A DNA stretch of 64,000 nt from JAXLYX01 sp046351215 (lineage in GTDB: Bacteria; Myxococcota_A; Polyangia; Polyangiales; Houyiibacteriaceae). The position numbers and the translations under genes were made by a program. Of the stretch, positions 44,718 to 54,188 are shown in pieces; position 1 is the first letter of the stretch, and every line of letters starts with the position of its first letter. Location: the NCBI GenBank assembly GCA_046351215.1, contig JAXLYX010000007.1, positions 248,001 to 312,000 of the forward strand, given 5' to 3'. A model generated the notes under the pieces. The model was not told the origin of the DNA. It saw nothing but the letters and a program-made list of their open reading frames with translations, and did not search any database.

Positions 44718-46304
44718 ATGACCAACACGGCCGAGCATCTCAGGGTGATCGAAGGAGCGAACCAGGACCCGCTCGTCGGAGCGACGATCGACGGCCGCTA
44801 CGCCATCGAGCGCGTCCTCGGCGAAGGCGGCATGGGTCTCGTCTACCGTGCGAGGCACATCGTCCTGAACAAGCCACTCGCGGTGAAGGTCCTGCGCCCC
44901 GACGTCTCGCGCGATGCCGAGATCATCACGCGGTTCCGGCAGGAGGCCCAGTCGGCCTCGGCCATCGGCAACCAGCACATCATCGACATCTCGGACTTCG
45001 GGACGCTGCCCGACGCCTCGACCTACTTCGTGATGGAGTTCCTCGACGGGAGCGACCTCACCAAGGTGATCGAGCACCAGTCGCCGATCCCGCCGCAGCG
45101 CATCATCCACATCGCGAAGCAGCTGTGCGACGCGCTCGGCGCGGCCCACGACATCGGCATCGTCCACCGCGATCTGAAGCCCGACAACATCTACCTGATC
45201 AAGCGCGGCCAGGACGAGAACTTCGTGAAGGTCCTCGACTTCGGCATCGCGAAGGTCGGCGGCAGCTCGAGCAAGCTGACGCGCGCGGGCCAGGTCTTCG
45301 GAACGCCGCACTACATGTCGCCGGAGCAGTGCGCCGGCTCGGGCGTCGACCACCGCACGGACATCTACGCCATCGGCATCATCCTCTACGAGATGGTGAC
45401 GGGCCGGACGCCGTTCGACGCCGACAACTTGATGGGCATCCTCACGAAGCACCTCTACGAGCAAGCGGTGCCTCCGTCGCAGATCCGGACCGACTGCCCG
45501 AAGGAGCTCGAGTCCGTCATCCTCCGCTGCATCGCGAAGCAGGCCGATCAGCGCTACCAGACCTGCTACGAGCTCCTCGACGATCTGAAGCGCCTCGAGG
45601 CCGGCCTCGCCCCGCTCGCGCCCATCGCGACGGCGCGCACCTCGCCGGGCATGCCGGCGCCGGCGATCGGCGCCCCCGAGCCCGCCGCGGGCGAGACGCA
45701 GAAGAAGGGCAAGACGGGCCTCTTCGTCGGAGCCGCCGTGCTCGCCCTCCTCGGGGCGGGCGGGGCCGCCGCGTTCCTCACGATGGGGAACGGCGGCGCC
45801 GATGCGCGCCCGCCGCAGGTGACGGCGGAGCGGCCAGAGACGCCGACCTCCACGCCGCCGACGACGCCGACGACGGCGACGCCGCAACCGGCGCAGAACC
45901 CGGCGACCGCCGCCGGCACGACCACTGCGCAGGCACCGGCCGAGCAGCCGAAGGTGCGCCTCGTCTCCGACCCGGCCGCCGCCGAGGTCTGGAACGGCGA
46001 CGCGCTGCTCGGGAACACGCCGCTCGAGGTCCCGCGCCCGACGGGCGAGGCCCGCCTCGAGATCGAGCTGCGGCTGCCGGGCTACCAGGCCCGCCAGGTG
46101 ACCCTTTCGGCGCTCACGCTCTCGCCGGAGCTCCGCTTCGTCCTCGAGCGCGAGCGTGGAGGCTCGAGCCACGGGACCTCGACGCGCCCCACGGCCCCGT
46201 CGACGAGCGCGATGACGCCGGCGGCGACGCCGCCTACGACCGAGACGCCTCGACGCACCCGCCCCACGCCTCAGTCCGAGGTGCTGGACCCCTGGGCGAA
46301 CTGA
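44718..46304 (+). CDS. Transmembrane Ser/Thr protein kinase with PEGA-like extracytoplasmic domain
   Basis: The 528 residues contain a complete Hanks-type kinase: glycine loop GEGGMGLVYRA, catalytic lysine in LAVKVLRP (about 56), IVHRDLKPDN (about 150), DFGIAK and GTPHYMSPEQ. A Gly/Pro linker leads to one membrane helix, GLFVGAAVLALLGAGGAAAF (about 335-357), then a Thr/Pro-rich stretch and a PEGA-like domain (LVSDPAAAEVWNGDALLGNTP). The tail ends TPQSEVLDPWAN. It is a typical myxobacterial membrane kinase. A 217-base leader with two small hairpins (44633-44647 and 44668-44689) precedes it. Confidence 0.93.
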   Translation: MTNTAEHLRVIEGANQDPLVGATIDGRYAIERVLGEGGMGLVYRARHIVLNKPLAVKVLRPDVSRDAEIITRFRQEAQSASAIGNQHIIDISDFGTLPDASTYFVMEFLDGSDLTKVIEHQSPIPPQRIIHIAKQLCDALGAAHDIGIVHRDLKPDNIYLIKRGQDENFVKVLDFGIAKVGGSSSKLTRAGQVFGTPHYMSPEQCAGSGVDHRTDIYAIGIILYEMVTGRTPFDADNLMGILTKHLYEQAVPPSQIRTDCPKELESVILRCIAKQADQRYQTCYELLDDLKRLEAGLAPLAPIATARTSPGMPAPAIGAPEPAAGETQKKGKTGLFVGAAVLALLGAGGAAAFLTMGNGGADARPPQVTAERPETPTSTPPTTPTTATPQPAQNPATAAGTTTAQAPAEQPKVRLVSDPAAAEVWNGDALLGNTPLEVPRPTGEARLEIELRLPGYQARQVTLSALTLSPELRFVLERERGGSSHGTSTRPTAPSTSAMTPAATPPTTETPRRTRPTPQSEVLDPWAN

Positions 46305-46379
46305 GGGCTCGAGCCGCTTCGTAGATGGGGGGCCGAGCGCGGTTGCCCCTGTCCGACGATACGGCTACCTTGCGCCGCC

Positions 46380-47885
46380 ATGCACGACTGGGGACGCGCG
46401 CGAGCCTTCGGAACGGGCCTCCTCGTAGTGCTCGGAAGCAACCTGATTGCTTCGTGCAGCAACTGGCCGGACAACCCGGGCATCGACCCGTATCCGGCCG
46501 AGCTCCACTATCCGACCGGGCTCGCGGTGATGGACCTCGATCCGTCCGATGGCAGCGATGCCCCGACCCACATGGTCGTCGCGAACAGCGACTTCGACCT
46601 CGGGTTCAACGCGGCGGCGGTGCAGAGCTACGACCTCCGCGTCCTGAACGAGGCCATCGACGCGAATTGCGTGGGCATGGCCGTCTGGGAACGGCAGGCC
46701 TGCGTGATCGCGTCGAGCCAGGCCAAGTCGGCCACGGATCATCCCTCGACCCTCACGGCCGTCTATCCGACCGACGGCCTCTTCCTCTCCGAGGTGCTCA
46801 TCGAGGCCTACGCGGACGGGATGGAGATCGGCTCGAACGGCACGCGTCTCTACATCCCGGTGCGGAGCAACTCGGACGTCACGCGGATCGACGTGAGCCC
46901 CGATGGGCTGCTCTCGTGCGGCGGCACGCCGGGCGTGCGCGCGCACTGCACCGACGCCTACCAATCGACGCTCAAGAGTGCGGCGGAGCTGCGCGGCGTC
47001 GACTACGTCACCGATCCCGTCGACCTCGTCACGGGATCGCTCTCCGACTTCGGGCTCGCGGCGGACATGGGGGACTACGTCGCCATGGCCCATCGCAGCG
47101 GCGCCATGAGCTTCTTCGTGGTTCCCGGCACCGGCATGGGCACGGACCAGCCCGACCAGCCGATCCTGACCGGGACGCTGCTCGGGATCGGCAACTCCCT
47201 CTCGGGCATCGTCCGCGAGCCGACCGCGACCTCGTCCTCGTTCTGGATCGCGAGCGGCAACTCGACGTACGTCCCGCGCGTCACGGTCGCGATCGACGGT
47301 CAGTCGACGGCGTCGCAGGTGCTCTCCGCCAGCGTCAGCCTCGATCGGCCCGTCCCGATCGTCGGCCTCGACTTCGGCACCTCGAGGACCGCGAATTTCC
47401 GCCAGTTCGCCTTCGATCCGCGCCCCGGCCACGAGGGCTACGTCTACGGCGTCAGCCGACGTCCGGACGCGCTGGCCTTCTTCCGACGCGATCCCCTGTC
47501 GGGCTCGTACGTGGTCGAGGACCTCGTGCCGATCGGCGTCGAGGGCATGCGCATGCAGCTCGTGACGTTCGACGACGCGCAGATGAACACGCACCTCGTG
47601 GCCTTCGTGAGCTGCTACCAGTCGCGGAACATCTTCGTGATCGACGTGGATCACCACAAGACCATCGGCATCGTCTCGGGGCTCTCGGGACCGTTCGAAT
47701 TCGAGGTCGACAAGACGCGCCAGCGTCTCTACGTCCTCGACTTCCGCACCTCGGTCGTCCGCGTCGTGACCCTCGCGCCCCTCGTCGCCTGCCTGACGGA
47801 CCCGAACCCCTCCCCGAACCAGCAATGCTCGCCGGCAATCCTCGGCATGCTCGGCGTCCCGAACGCCGTGGAGTACCTCCGATGA
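46380..47885 (+). CDS. Lipoprotein, probable beta-propeller-like
   Basis: The 501-residue protein begins with a signal peptide and the lipobox LIASC at about 22-26. The mature part is made of repeated beta blades (HYPTGLAVMDLDPSDG, RIDVSPDGLLSCGG, NIFVIDVDHHKT, RLYVLDFRT), the kind of repeated D-x-x-D/G pattern seen in WD40-like and NHL propellers, ending LGMLGVPNAVEYLR. Cysteines are few. No catalytic residues are seen. Its TGA overlaps the ATG of the next lipoprotein, so the two are likely made together as a pair on the outer surface or periplasmic side. The function is unknown. Confidence 0.72.
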   Translation: MHDWGRARAFGTGLLVVLGSNLIASCSNWPDNPGIDPYPAELHYPTGLAVMDLDPSDGSDAPTHMVVANSDFDLGFNAAAVQSYDLRVLNEAIDANCVGMAVWERQACVIASSQAKSATDHPSTLTAVYPTDGLFLSEVLIEAYADGMEIGSNGTRLYIPVRSNSDVTRIDVSPDGLLSCGGTPGVRAHCTDAYQSTLKSAAELRGVDYVTDPVDLVTGSLSDFGLAADMGDYVAMAHRSGAMSFFVVPGTGMGTDQPDQPILTGTLLGIGNSLSGIVREPTATSSSFWIASGNSTYVPRVTVAIDGQSTASQVLSASVSLDRPVPIVGLDFGTSRTANFRQFAFDPRPGHEGYVYGVSRRPDALAFFRRDPLSGSYVVEDLVPIGVEGMRMQLVTFDDAQMNTHLVAFVSCYQSRNIFVIDVDHHKTIGIVSGLSGPFEFEVDKTRQRLYVLDFRTSVVRVVTLAPLVACLTDPNPSPNQQCSPAILGMLGVPNAVEYLR

Positions 47886-50476
47886 GGTCGAAGGCCGCGC
47901 TCCTCCTCGGCGTGCTCGCCGCGCTCGTCGGCGGTTGCCGCAAGCCGGCGGCCGTCCCCAACCCCGCGAGCTTCGATCGCCCCGGTGCGGTGGCGTTCGG
48001 CTGCTACGACACCCTGAGCACCGTCGACCCGACGACCCGCGAGGTCGAGGTCGGTCCGCACTTCCTCCCGTATGCGGACTGCACGCCGGACGCGGACGGG
48101 AACCTGCCCACCGGCCTCCATCTCGTGGCCTTCGTCGCCCAGCAGGCCACGGGCGAGCTCGCGGCCGTGGACCTCACGACGCGCAGGGTCATGGACGGCT
48201 CCCAGCTCGTCCCGGGCTTCACCTTCCCGAAGGTGGGCGAGCTGCCGTCCGGCGTGGCCGTGCCGCCCGCCGACACGTCCATCGTCTTCGTCTCGAACCT
48301 CGGCTCGCGCACCGTGCAGACGGTCTCGTCGAGCGACTTCAACTACCTCGCCGATCCCCGCTTCCGCCAGGCGGGCGCGGGAAGCACGGTGGCCCTCACG
48401 GACGGGCCGACGGATCTCGCCTACTTCCCGACGACCCAGGGACGCGGGCTCCTCTTCGCGCCGCTCCCGTACCGTGGGGAGATCGCCGTCATCGAGGTGG
48501 ACGCGCAGGGGTTCCTGACTCTCTCGACGCCGCTCGCGCCGAGCAACGGGGGCATGACGCCTCCCACGCCCGTGACGCCGCCCGCCGGCGGAGGCGCCGA
48601 ATACGAGCGGCTCTGCCCCGTCGTCCAGAGCTCGAGCACGCCGGCCAACACGCCGATCGACGCGCGCACGGCGACGATCACCCCGCGGACGCCGGTATCC
48701 CTCGGCACGAAGCCCGAGCCGATCCGCGTCCGCGTCGTCGAGGGACCGACGGGTCCCGAGCTGCTCGTCGCGGATCAGGCCCTGCCGTACATCCACCGGT
48801 TCACGCTCACGGCGGACGCGGCGAATCCGATGGACCGCGTCGGCCCGGACCAGCCGATCCCCGTGTCGGTTCCACAGAACGATCTCGTGGTGACGCCGCG
48901 CGTTCCCGCGGTCCTCGGCGCGAACGTGCCCGCCACCGAGCGGTACATCTACGCGATCGACGCGACGGACGAATCGGTCTTCGTCGTCGACTACACGGGC
49001 CAGAAGGACGGAGGCGGCAACGTCGTCCTGAGCCCGAGCTTCGGGGCGGTGCTGCCGGTCGCCGTGGGCGACTCCGCCGCCGATCGCATCCCGATTCCGG
49101 TGCCGGCGCGGGTGCTCACGGTCCTCGAGCCGCAGTACGCGCTCGACGACCTGGGCGTGCCGGAGAACCAATGCCTTCCGGACGGCTCGTCGGGCACGCC
49201 GTCCGAGGCGACCCCGACGCGGATGCGCGGCGTGTTCGTGGCCGTGGCGACGAGCGAGGGCACGATCCGCTTCGTCGACGTCTACGACCTCGACGCGGCC
49301 TGCCGCGGAGGCGCGAGCTGCCAGGATCCGGCGGTCAGCGGAGACGATCGCGTGGTCATCCGTCGACACCACTCGCGCATCGGGACCCTGATGACGCGAG
49401 CGCCCTCGACGACGTCGAGCCCGACGATGACCTTCCTCTCGCAGAGCGGCGTCGTCGGCACGGACGGCTTCGTCTCCGGCTCGACGACCCTCGGCCTCGC
49501 CCCCCTGTCCACCTGCCCCGGCGATCCCTCGATCGAAGCGCAGCAGCTCCGGATCTACCCGGACCTGACGACGACGAACGTCCAACCGGTCGTCTGCGCC
49601 CTCGACGACATGCACGCCGTCGTCGGCCAACCCTGGTCGATCGTCTACGAGGGAGCGATCCCCGGCGCGTTCGGTGCACGGGGGCGTCTCTCGCTCTCGG
49701 GCATGACCGGGGGGCTCGTGCTCGCGGACACGGAGCCCGCCTTCTGCAGCCGGGGCGTCCTCGGCACGGACGACGTGACCGCCTCGAACCTGAACCCGTC
49801 GCTCGATCCCGAGGCGGGCTACGCGGGCGACATGCTGGTCATCGTCTCGGAGCTGCCATGGGTGTCCCAGCAGGATCCGAGCTGCGCGCAGTTCCTCGCC
49901 GACTCGAACGGCAAGCTCCCGTTCATCGCGTTCCGGATCGTGTCGGCGTACGAGGGCCAGCTGGTCCTCGGCGACCAGGTGGTCGGGGACGACTACGTCC
50001 CGACCACGCCGAGCCAGCTCCTCTCCTGCTTCACGGATCCCGTCTCGTACCGGGTGCACACGTACTCGGCCTTCACCGTCGCCACCGTCAGCGGCACGTA
50101 CAAGGAGGCCTTCCGTCATCGCGTGGTGACGAGCACCGGAGGCGCCTGCCGCGTCGACACGACGCGGTACCCGGTCGTCCCGGCGAACCCGGACAGCTAC
50201 CGCAACGGCCGCGCGCTGCCGGGGCGGACGTACGTCCATCCCCAGATCGCCTTCCAGATCCGTCCGCTGCCCGAGCAGAACCGTCACAACGTCACGGGCA
50301 AGGTGGCGTTCACGGTCGGCATCGTGCCGTCGCTCCTGCGCATCGACGTCGGGCTCCTTCCCGAGGCGATCGCCTGGAGCCCGTACGACGGTGGTCTGTA
50401 CATGGTCGACGTCGGCAACAACCAGATGGTGCAGCTCGCGGTGACACCGCTGACGCGCACCGCGACCCTGCGCTGA
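47882..50476 (+). CDS. Large lipoprotein of unknown function, paired with the preceding one
   Basis: ATG 47882 gives 864 residues with a signal peptide and lipobox LVGGC at about 15-19. Blade-like stretches are similar in style to the previous gene: ELPSGVAVPPADTSIVFVSNLGSRTVQTVS, ERYIYAIDATDESVFVVDYTG, and a closing LLPEAIAWSPYDGGLYMVDVGNN. There are about ten cysteines, many after residue 350, so disulfides are likely. I recognise no enzyme. The stop shares a base with the mutS ATG (TGATG), an odd link between a cell-surface protein and DNA repair. Confidence 0.72.
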   Translation: MRSKAALLLGVLAALVGGCRKPAAVPNPASFDRPGAVAFGCYDTLSTVDPTTREVEVGPHFLPYADCTPDADGNLPTGLHLVAFVAQQATGELAAVDLTTRRVMDGSQLVPGFTFPKVGELPSGVAVPPADTSIVFVSNLGSRTVQTVSSSDFNYLADPRFRQAGAGSTVALTDGPTDLAYFPTTQGRGLLFAPLPYRGEIAVIEVDAQGFLTLSTPLAPSNGGMTPPTPVTPPAGGGAEYERLCPVVQSSSTPANTPIDARTATITPRTPVSLGTKPEPIRVRVVEGPTGPELLVADQALPYIHRFTLTADAANPMDRVGPDQPIPVSVPQNDLVVTPRVPAVLGANVPATERYIYAIDATDESVFVVDYTGQKDGGGNVVLSPSFGAVLPVAVGDSAADRIPIPVPARVLTVLEPQYALDDLGVPENQCLPDGSSGTPSEATPTRMRGVFVAVATSEGTIRFVDVYDLDAACRGGASCQDPAVSGDDRVVIRRHHSRIGTLMTRAPSTTSSPTMTFLSQSGVVGTDGFVSGSTTLGLAPLSTCPGDPSIEAQQLRIYPDLTTTNVQPVVCALDDMHAVVGQPWSIVYEGAIPGAFGARGRLSLSGMTGGLVLADTEPAFCSRGVLGTDDVTASNLNPSLDPEAGYAGDMLVIVSELPWVSQQDPSCAQFLADSNGKLPFIAFRIVSAYEGQLVLGDQVVGDDYVPTTPSQLLSCFTDPVSYRVHTYSAFTVATVSGTYKEAFRHRVVTSTGGACRVDTTRYPVVPANPDSYRNGRALPGRTYVHPQIAFQIRPLPEQNRHNVTGKVAFTVGIVPSLLRIDVGLLPEAIAWSPYDGGLYMVDVGNNQMVQLAVTPLTRTATLR

Positions 50477-53133
50477 TGGGTCGACCGAAGGGATCGACGA
50501 CGACCGCGGGGAAGGGCGAGCGCCCGGCGAAGGGCCACACGCCCGTCATGCAGCAGTTCTTCCGGGCGAAGGAACAGTACCCGGACGCGATCCTCTTCTT
50601 CCGCCTCGGCGACTTCTACGAGCTCTTCTACGCGGACGCCGTGAAGGCGTCGGAGCTGCTCGACCTGACGCTCACGAGCCGCGGGTCCGACTCCGAGGGC
50701 GTGCCGATCCCCATGGCGGGCGTGCCCCACCACGCGGCGACGCAATACCTCACGCGTCTCCTCGAGCTCGGGCAGAAGGTCGCGATCTGCGAGCAGATGG
50801 CCGATCCCTCGACCGTCCGCGGCATCGTGCCGCGCGAGGTCGTGCGCGTCGTGAGCCCGGGCCTCTGCCTCGAGCCCGACGCGCTCGACGCCCGCAAGGA
50901 CAACTACCTCCTCGCGCTGGCGAAGGACGGGGAGCGCCTCGGAATCGCCGCCCTCGAGCTCTCGACGGGCGAGCTGCGCGCGTGCGCCGTCGAGAGCGAG
51001 GCCGTCGCGCTCTCCGAGGTCGCGCGGCTCGATCCGCGCGAGATCCTCGTCCCGACCGAGCTCGAGCCCCTCGAGCCCGCGCTGGCGGCGAGCGCGAGCC
51101 GCGGAGTCCGCCGACGGGCCGACACGCCCGACGAAGCCGGGGCGAGGGCAGCCCTGCGTCGCGCGGCTCCCCACGACTCCGTGGCCGTCGACTCGCTCTC
51201 GCGGGCCGCGTGCAAGGCGGCCGCGATGGCCGTCCGCGCCGCCGAGGAGAGCCAGCCGGGGAGCACGCTCGTCGTGCAACGGGTCGTCGCCTACGATCCG
51301 TCCGAGACGCTCCTGCTCGACGAGACGGCCGTGAGGAGCCTCGAGCTCGTCGAGACGCTGTCGGGCGAGAAGCGCGGCTCGCTCCTCTCGATCGTCGACA
51401 CGACGCGCACACCGATGGGCGGCCGCCTCCTGCGGCGGCAGCTGCTCTCGCCGCTCGCGGACATCGGCCCGATCCGTCGCCGTCACGATGCGGTCGAGGC
51501 CCTGGTGCTCGATCCCGTCGTACGCGACGCGATCCGGGAGGTGCTCTCGGGCGTCGGCGATCTGGAGCGTCTCGCGACCCGCGCCTCGCTCGGCGTCGCG
51601 AGCCCGCGCGACCTCGGCGGCATCCGCGACGCGCTCGCCGCCTGCGAGGCGCTCGCTTCCCGGCTCTCCCACCGCGCGCTCCAGCCCGGGGAGGACCCGC
51701 TCGCGACGCTCGTCCCCTCGGACCTCGTGTCGGACCTGCGCGAGCAGCTCGAGGCGAGCCTCGTCGAGGCGCCGCCGATCGTCGACCGGCAGGGAGGGAT
51801 CTTCCGCGAGGGTTGCTCGGCGGAGCTCGACGAGCTCCGCGCGCTCTCGTCGAGCAGCAAGGACGTGATCCTCGAGCTCGAGAAGCGCGAGCGACAGCGC
51901 ACGGGCATCACCTCGCTGAAGGTCCGGTTCACCCGGGTGTTCGGCTACTACATCGAGATCACGCGCTCGAACCTCGGCAGCGTACCCTCCGACTACATCC
52001 GCAAGCAGACGATCGCGAACGGCGAGCGCTACGTGACGGAGGAGCTCGCGGCGCTCGAGGACAAGATCCTGAACGCCGAGGAGCGCAGCAAATCGCTCGA
52101 GGCCGAGCTCTTCGCCGCCCTCCGTCGGCGCGTGGCGGAGGCGGCTCACCGGCTCCGCGAGCTCGCGCATCGGGTCGCGACGATCGACGTCCACGCGAGC
52201 GCCGCCGACGTCGCGCACCGCCACGGCTACGTGCGGCCCGACGTCGACGGGACGACGTGCCTCGACCTCCGCGACGCTCGCCATCCCGTGGTGGAACGGC
52301 TCGCGGCCGCCGGAGAGTTCGTCCCGAACGACGTCACGCTCGACGCGGACGGGACACGCTTCGTGATCCTCACGGGACCGAACATGGCGGGCAAGTCCAC
52401 CGTGATGCGGCAGACGGCGCTCGCCGTCGTCCTCGCGCAGGCGGGCTTCTTCGTCCCGGCGAGCGCTGCGCGCATCGGCATCGTGGATCGCGTGTACTCG
52501 CGCGTCGGCGCGAGCGACAACCTCTCCCGCGGCCAGAGCACCTTCATGGTCGAGATGCAGGAGACGGCCTCGATCCTGCGCGGCGCCACGCGGCGCTCGC
52601 TCGTCATCGTCGACGAGATCGGCCGGGGCACGAGCACGTACGACGGCGTGTCGATCGCATGGGCCGTGGCCGAGTACCTCCACGACGCGATCGGCTGCCG
52701 CACGCTCTTCGCGACGCACTACCACGAGCTCTGCGAGCTCGCGGCGACCCGCCCCACGGCCGTGAACCTGAACGTCGCCGCGAAGGAGTACGGAAGCGAG
52801 GTCGTCTTCCTGCGCAAGCTCCTGCCAGGAGGCGCGAACCGGAGCTACGGCGTCTCCGTCGCGCGGCTCGCGGGGCTGCCCCCGATCGTGCTCGCCCGGG
52901 CGAAGGCCCTGCTCGAGGATCTCGAGTCGGGCGCCGCGCTCCCGTCCGGCGCGCCGGCCCACGTGCGGAGGGTCGATCGCGAGGGCAAGGCCCAGCTCGA
53001 TCTCTTCGGCGCGCCCGAGCCCGTCCGCGAGTCCGAGGTGGAGCGCACCCTGCGCGGGCTCGACCCGAACCAGATGACCCCGCTCGACGCGCTCGTCGCG
53101 CTCTCGCGCCTGCGGGCGATGATCGAGCCGTGA
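50476..53133 (+). CDS. mutS: DNA mismatch repair protein MutS
   Basis: MutS binds mismatches and, with ATP, recruits MutL. The protein of 885 residues has the mismatch-contacting FFRLGDFYELFYADA near 35-50, connector and clamp regions, the Walker A GPNMAGKSTVMRQTA, GASDNLSRGQSTFMVEM, the Walker B DEIGRGTSTYDG and THYHEL. The C-terminal segment ends PLDALVALSRLRAMIEP, a normal end. The N-terminus has a 20-residue Gly/Lys-rich extension before the first domain. It is translated in a chain from the lipoprotein gene before it and into the secreted-protein gene after it. Confidence 0.96.
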   Translation: MGRPKGSTTTAGKGERPAKGHTPVMQQFFRAKEQYPDAILFFRLGDFYELFYADAVKASELLDLTLTSRGSDSEGVPIPMAGVPHHAATQYLTRLLELGQKVAICEQMADPSTVRGIVPREVVRVVSPGLCLEPDALDARKDNYLLALAKDGERLGIAALELSTGELRACAVESEAVALSEVARLDPREILVPTELEPLEPALAASASRGVRRRADTPDEAGARAALRRAAPHDSVAVDSLSRAACKAAAMAVRAAEESQPGSTLVVQRVVAYDPSETLLLDETAVRSLELVETLSGEKRGSLLSIVDTTRTPMGGRLLRRQLLSPLADIGPIRRRHDAVEALVLDPVVRDAIREVLSGVGDLERLATRASLGVASPRDLGGIRDALAACEALASRLSHRALQPGEDPLATLVPSDLVSDLREQLEASLVEAPPIVDRQGGIFREGCSAELDELRALSSSSKDVILELEKRERQRTGITSLKVRFTRVFGYYIEITRSNLGSVPSDYIRKQTIANGERYVTEELAALEDKILNAEERSKSLEAELFAALRRRVAEAAHRLRELAHRVATIDVHASAADVAHRHGYVRPDVDGTTCLDLRDARHPVVERLAAAGEFVPNDVTLDADGTRFVILTGPNMAGKSTVMRQTALAVVLAQAGFFVPASAARIGIVDRVYSRVGASDNLSRGQSTFMVEMQETASILRGATRRSLVIVDEIGRGTSTYDGVSIAWAVAEYLHDAIGCRTLFATHYHELCELAATRPTAVNLNVAAKEYGSEVVFLRKLLPGGANRSYGVSVARLAGLPPIVLARAKALLEDLESGAALPSGAPAHVRRVDREGKAQLDLFGAPEPVRESEVERTLRGLDPNQMTPLDALVALSRLRAMIEP

Positions 53134-54188
53134 GCGCCCCCTCTTCCCCGTTTCCCCGCGTCGGATCGCGGCGCCCACGGCCCGCCTTCGCGGCGCGCAC
53201 CTGGCTCTTCGGCATCGCGCTCCTCGGCCTCGCACCGGCCCCGGCCGGGGCCCAGGCTCCGGGAGACCGAGCGCCGCCGCCCACCCCCGCGCCGACGGCG
53301 GAGGTCGATCCGAGACGCTTCCTGCACGCGAGCGCAGGGGCCTTCGGGACGCTCGACTTCACGGCGCTCGGCGGGCGGGAGCAACTCGTGGCGATCGTCG
53401 AGGGCCAGCTGCGGCGCATGGGCGTCGACGTGCACGCCCTCGTCGCCGTGAGGCGCGTGCTCGCGGACACCGATCGCGCGCAGGCCTCGCTCGTCCGGGG
53501 TGCCGGGGACGACGCGCTCGTCGCCACGCTGGTGCTCCACGGTCGGTACGACGCGAACGAGGTGCCGAACGCCTTCCGCGGCATCCTCCCGGGGCTCGCG
53601 CGCGCCCTCTGGTATCCGACCCGCATCGAGGGGCGCCGCGCCTACGACATCGGCGTGGCGGCCCTGATCGAGCTCTCGCCCTCGGACTGGCTCGTCGCCC
53701 GCCGGCTCGGCGGCTCGCTGCCGCTCCCCGCGCACGACGCGCCCCCGGCGCTCGCCGACGCCGTGCGCGCTCTTGCCGCGGCTCCTGCGCCCACGACCGG
53801 CGTCCAGGTCGGGCAGGGCGCCCTCGTGGGCCCGCCCACGGCGCTCCCCGGCAGCCCGCTCCCCGCCACCGTCCTCGAGCTCTTCCACGGCCTCGTCCGC
53901 GGGGAGGGGGCGCTCGTGCGGGACGACGGCTACACGGCGACGTTCGCGGCCGAGCTCCACCACGAATCGGACGCCATCGCGTGGGAATCGGACACCCGCG
54001 CGGCCTTCGTGGGCCTCGCCGAGTGGATCCGGGTCCCGACCTCCGAGGTCGTGGGCGAGGTCCGGCGCGACGGCCGTCGGCTCGAAGGCCGGGTCCATCT
54101 CTCCCCCCGAGCGGTCGACGCCTTCGTGGCTCGCCTCGGGGGTCGGCCTTTGCTATCCACCGAGCCCTCGGAGGCTGCCCCCCCATGA
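53130..54188 (+). CDS. Secreted protein of unknown function
   Basis: GTG 53130 overlaps the mutS TGA. The 352 residues include a signal peptide at about 20-42 (RTWLFGIALLGLAPAPAGAQ) with a likely cleavage after AGA, preceded by an unusually long n-region. Part of the mature protein looks like a periplasmic alpha/beta domain (LVAIVEGQLRRMGVDVHALVAVRRVL) with a Pro/Gly-rich middle. There is no metal site or catalytic triad that I recognise. Its TGA overlaps aroA (ATGA). The function is unknown; the location in the mutS-aroA-cmk chain does not suggest one. Confidence 0.65.
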   Translation: MSAPSSPFPRVGSRRPRPAFAARTWLFGIALLGLAPAPAGAQAPGDRAPPPTPAPTAEVDPRRFLHASAGAFGTLDFTALGGREQLVAIVEGQLRRMGVDVHALVAVRRVLADTDRAQASLVRGAGDDALVATLVLHGRYDANEVPNAFRGILPGLARALWYPTRIEGRRAYDIGVAALIELSPSDWLVARRLGGSLPLPAHDAPPALADAVRALAAAPAPTTGVQVGQGALVGPPTALPGSPLPATVLELFHGLVRGEGALVRDDGYTATFAAELHHESDAIAWESDTRAAFVGLAEWIRVPTSEVVGEVRRDGRRLEGRVHLSPRAVDAFVARLGGRPLLSTEPSEAAPP

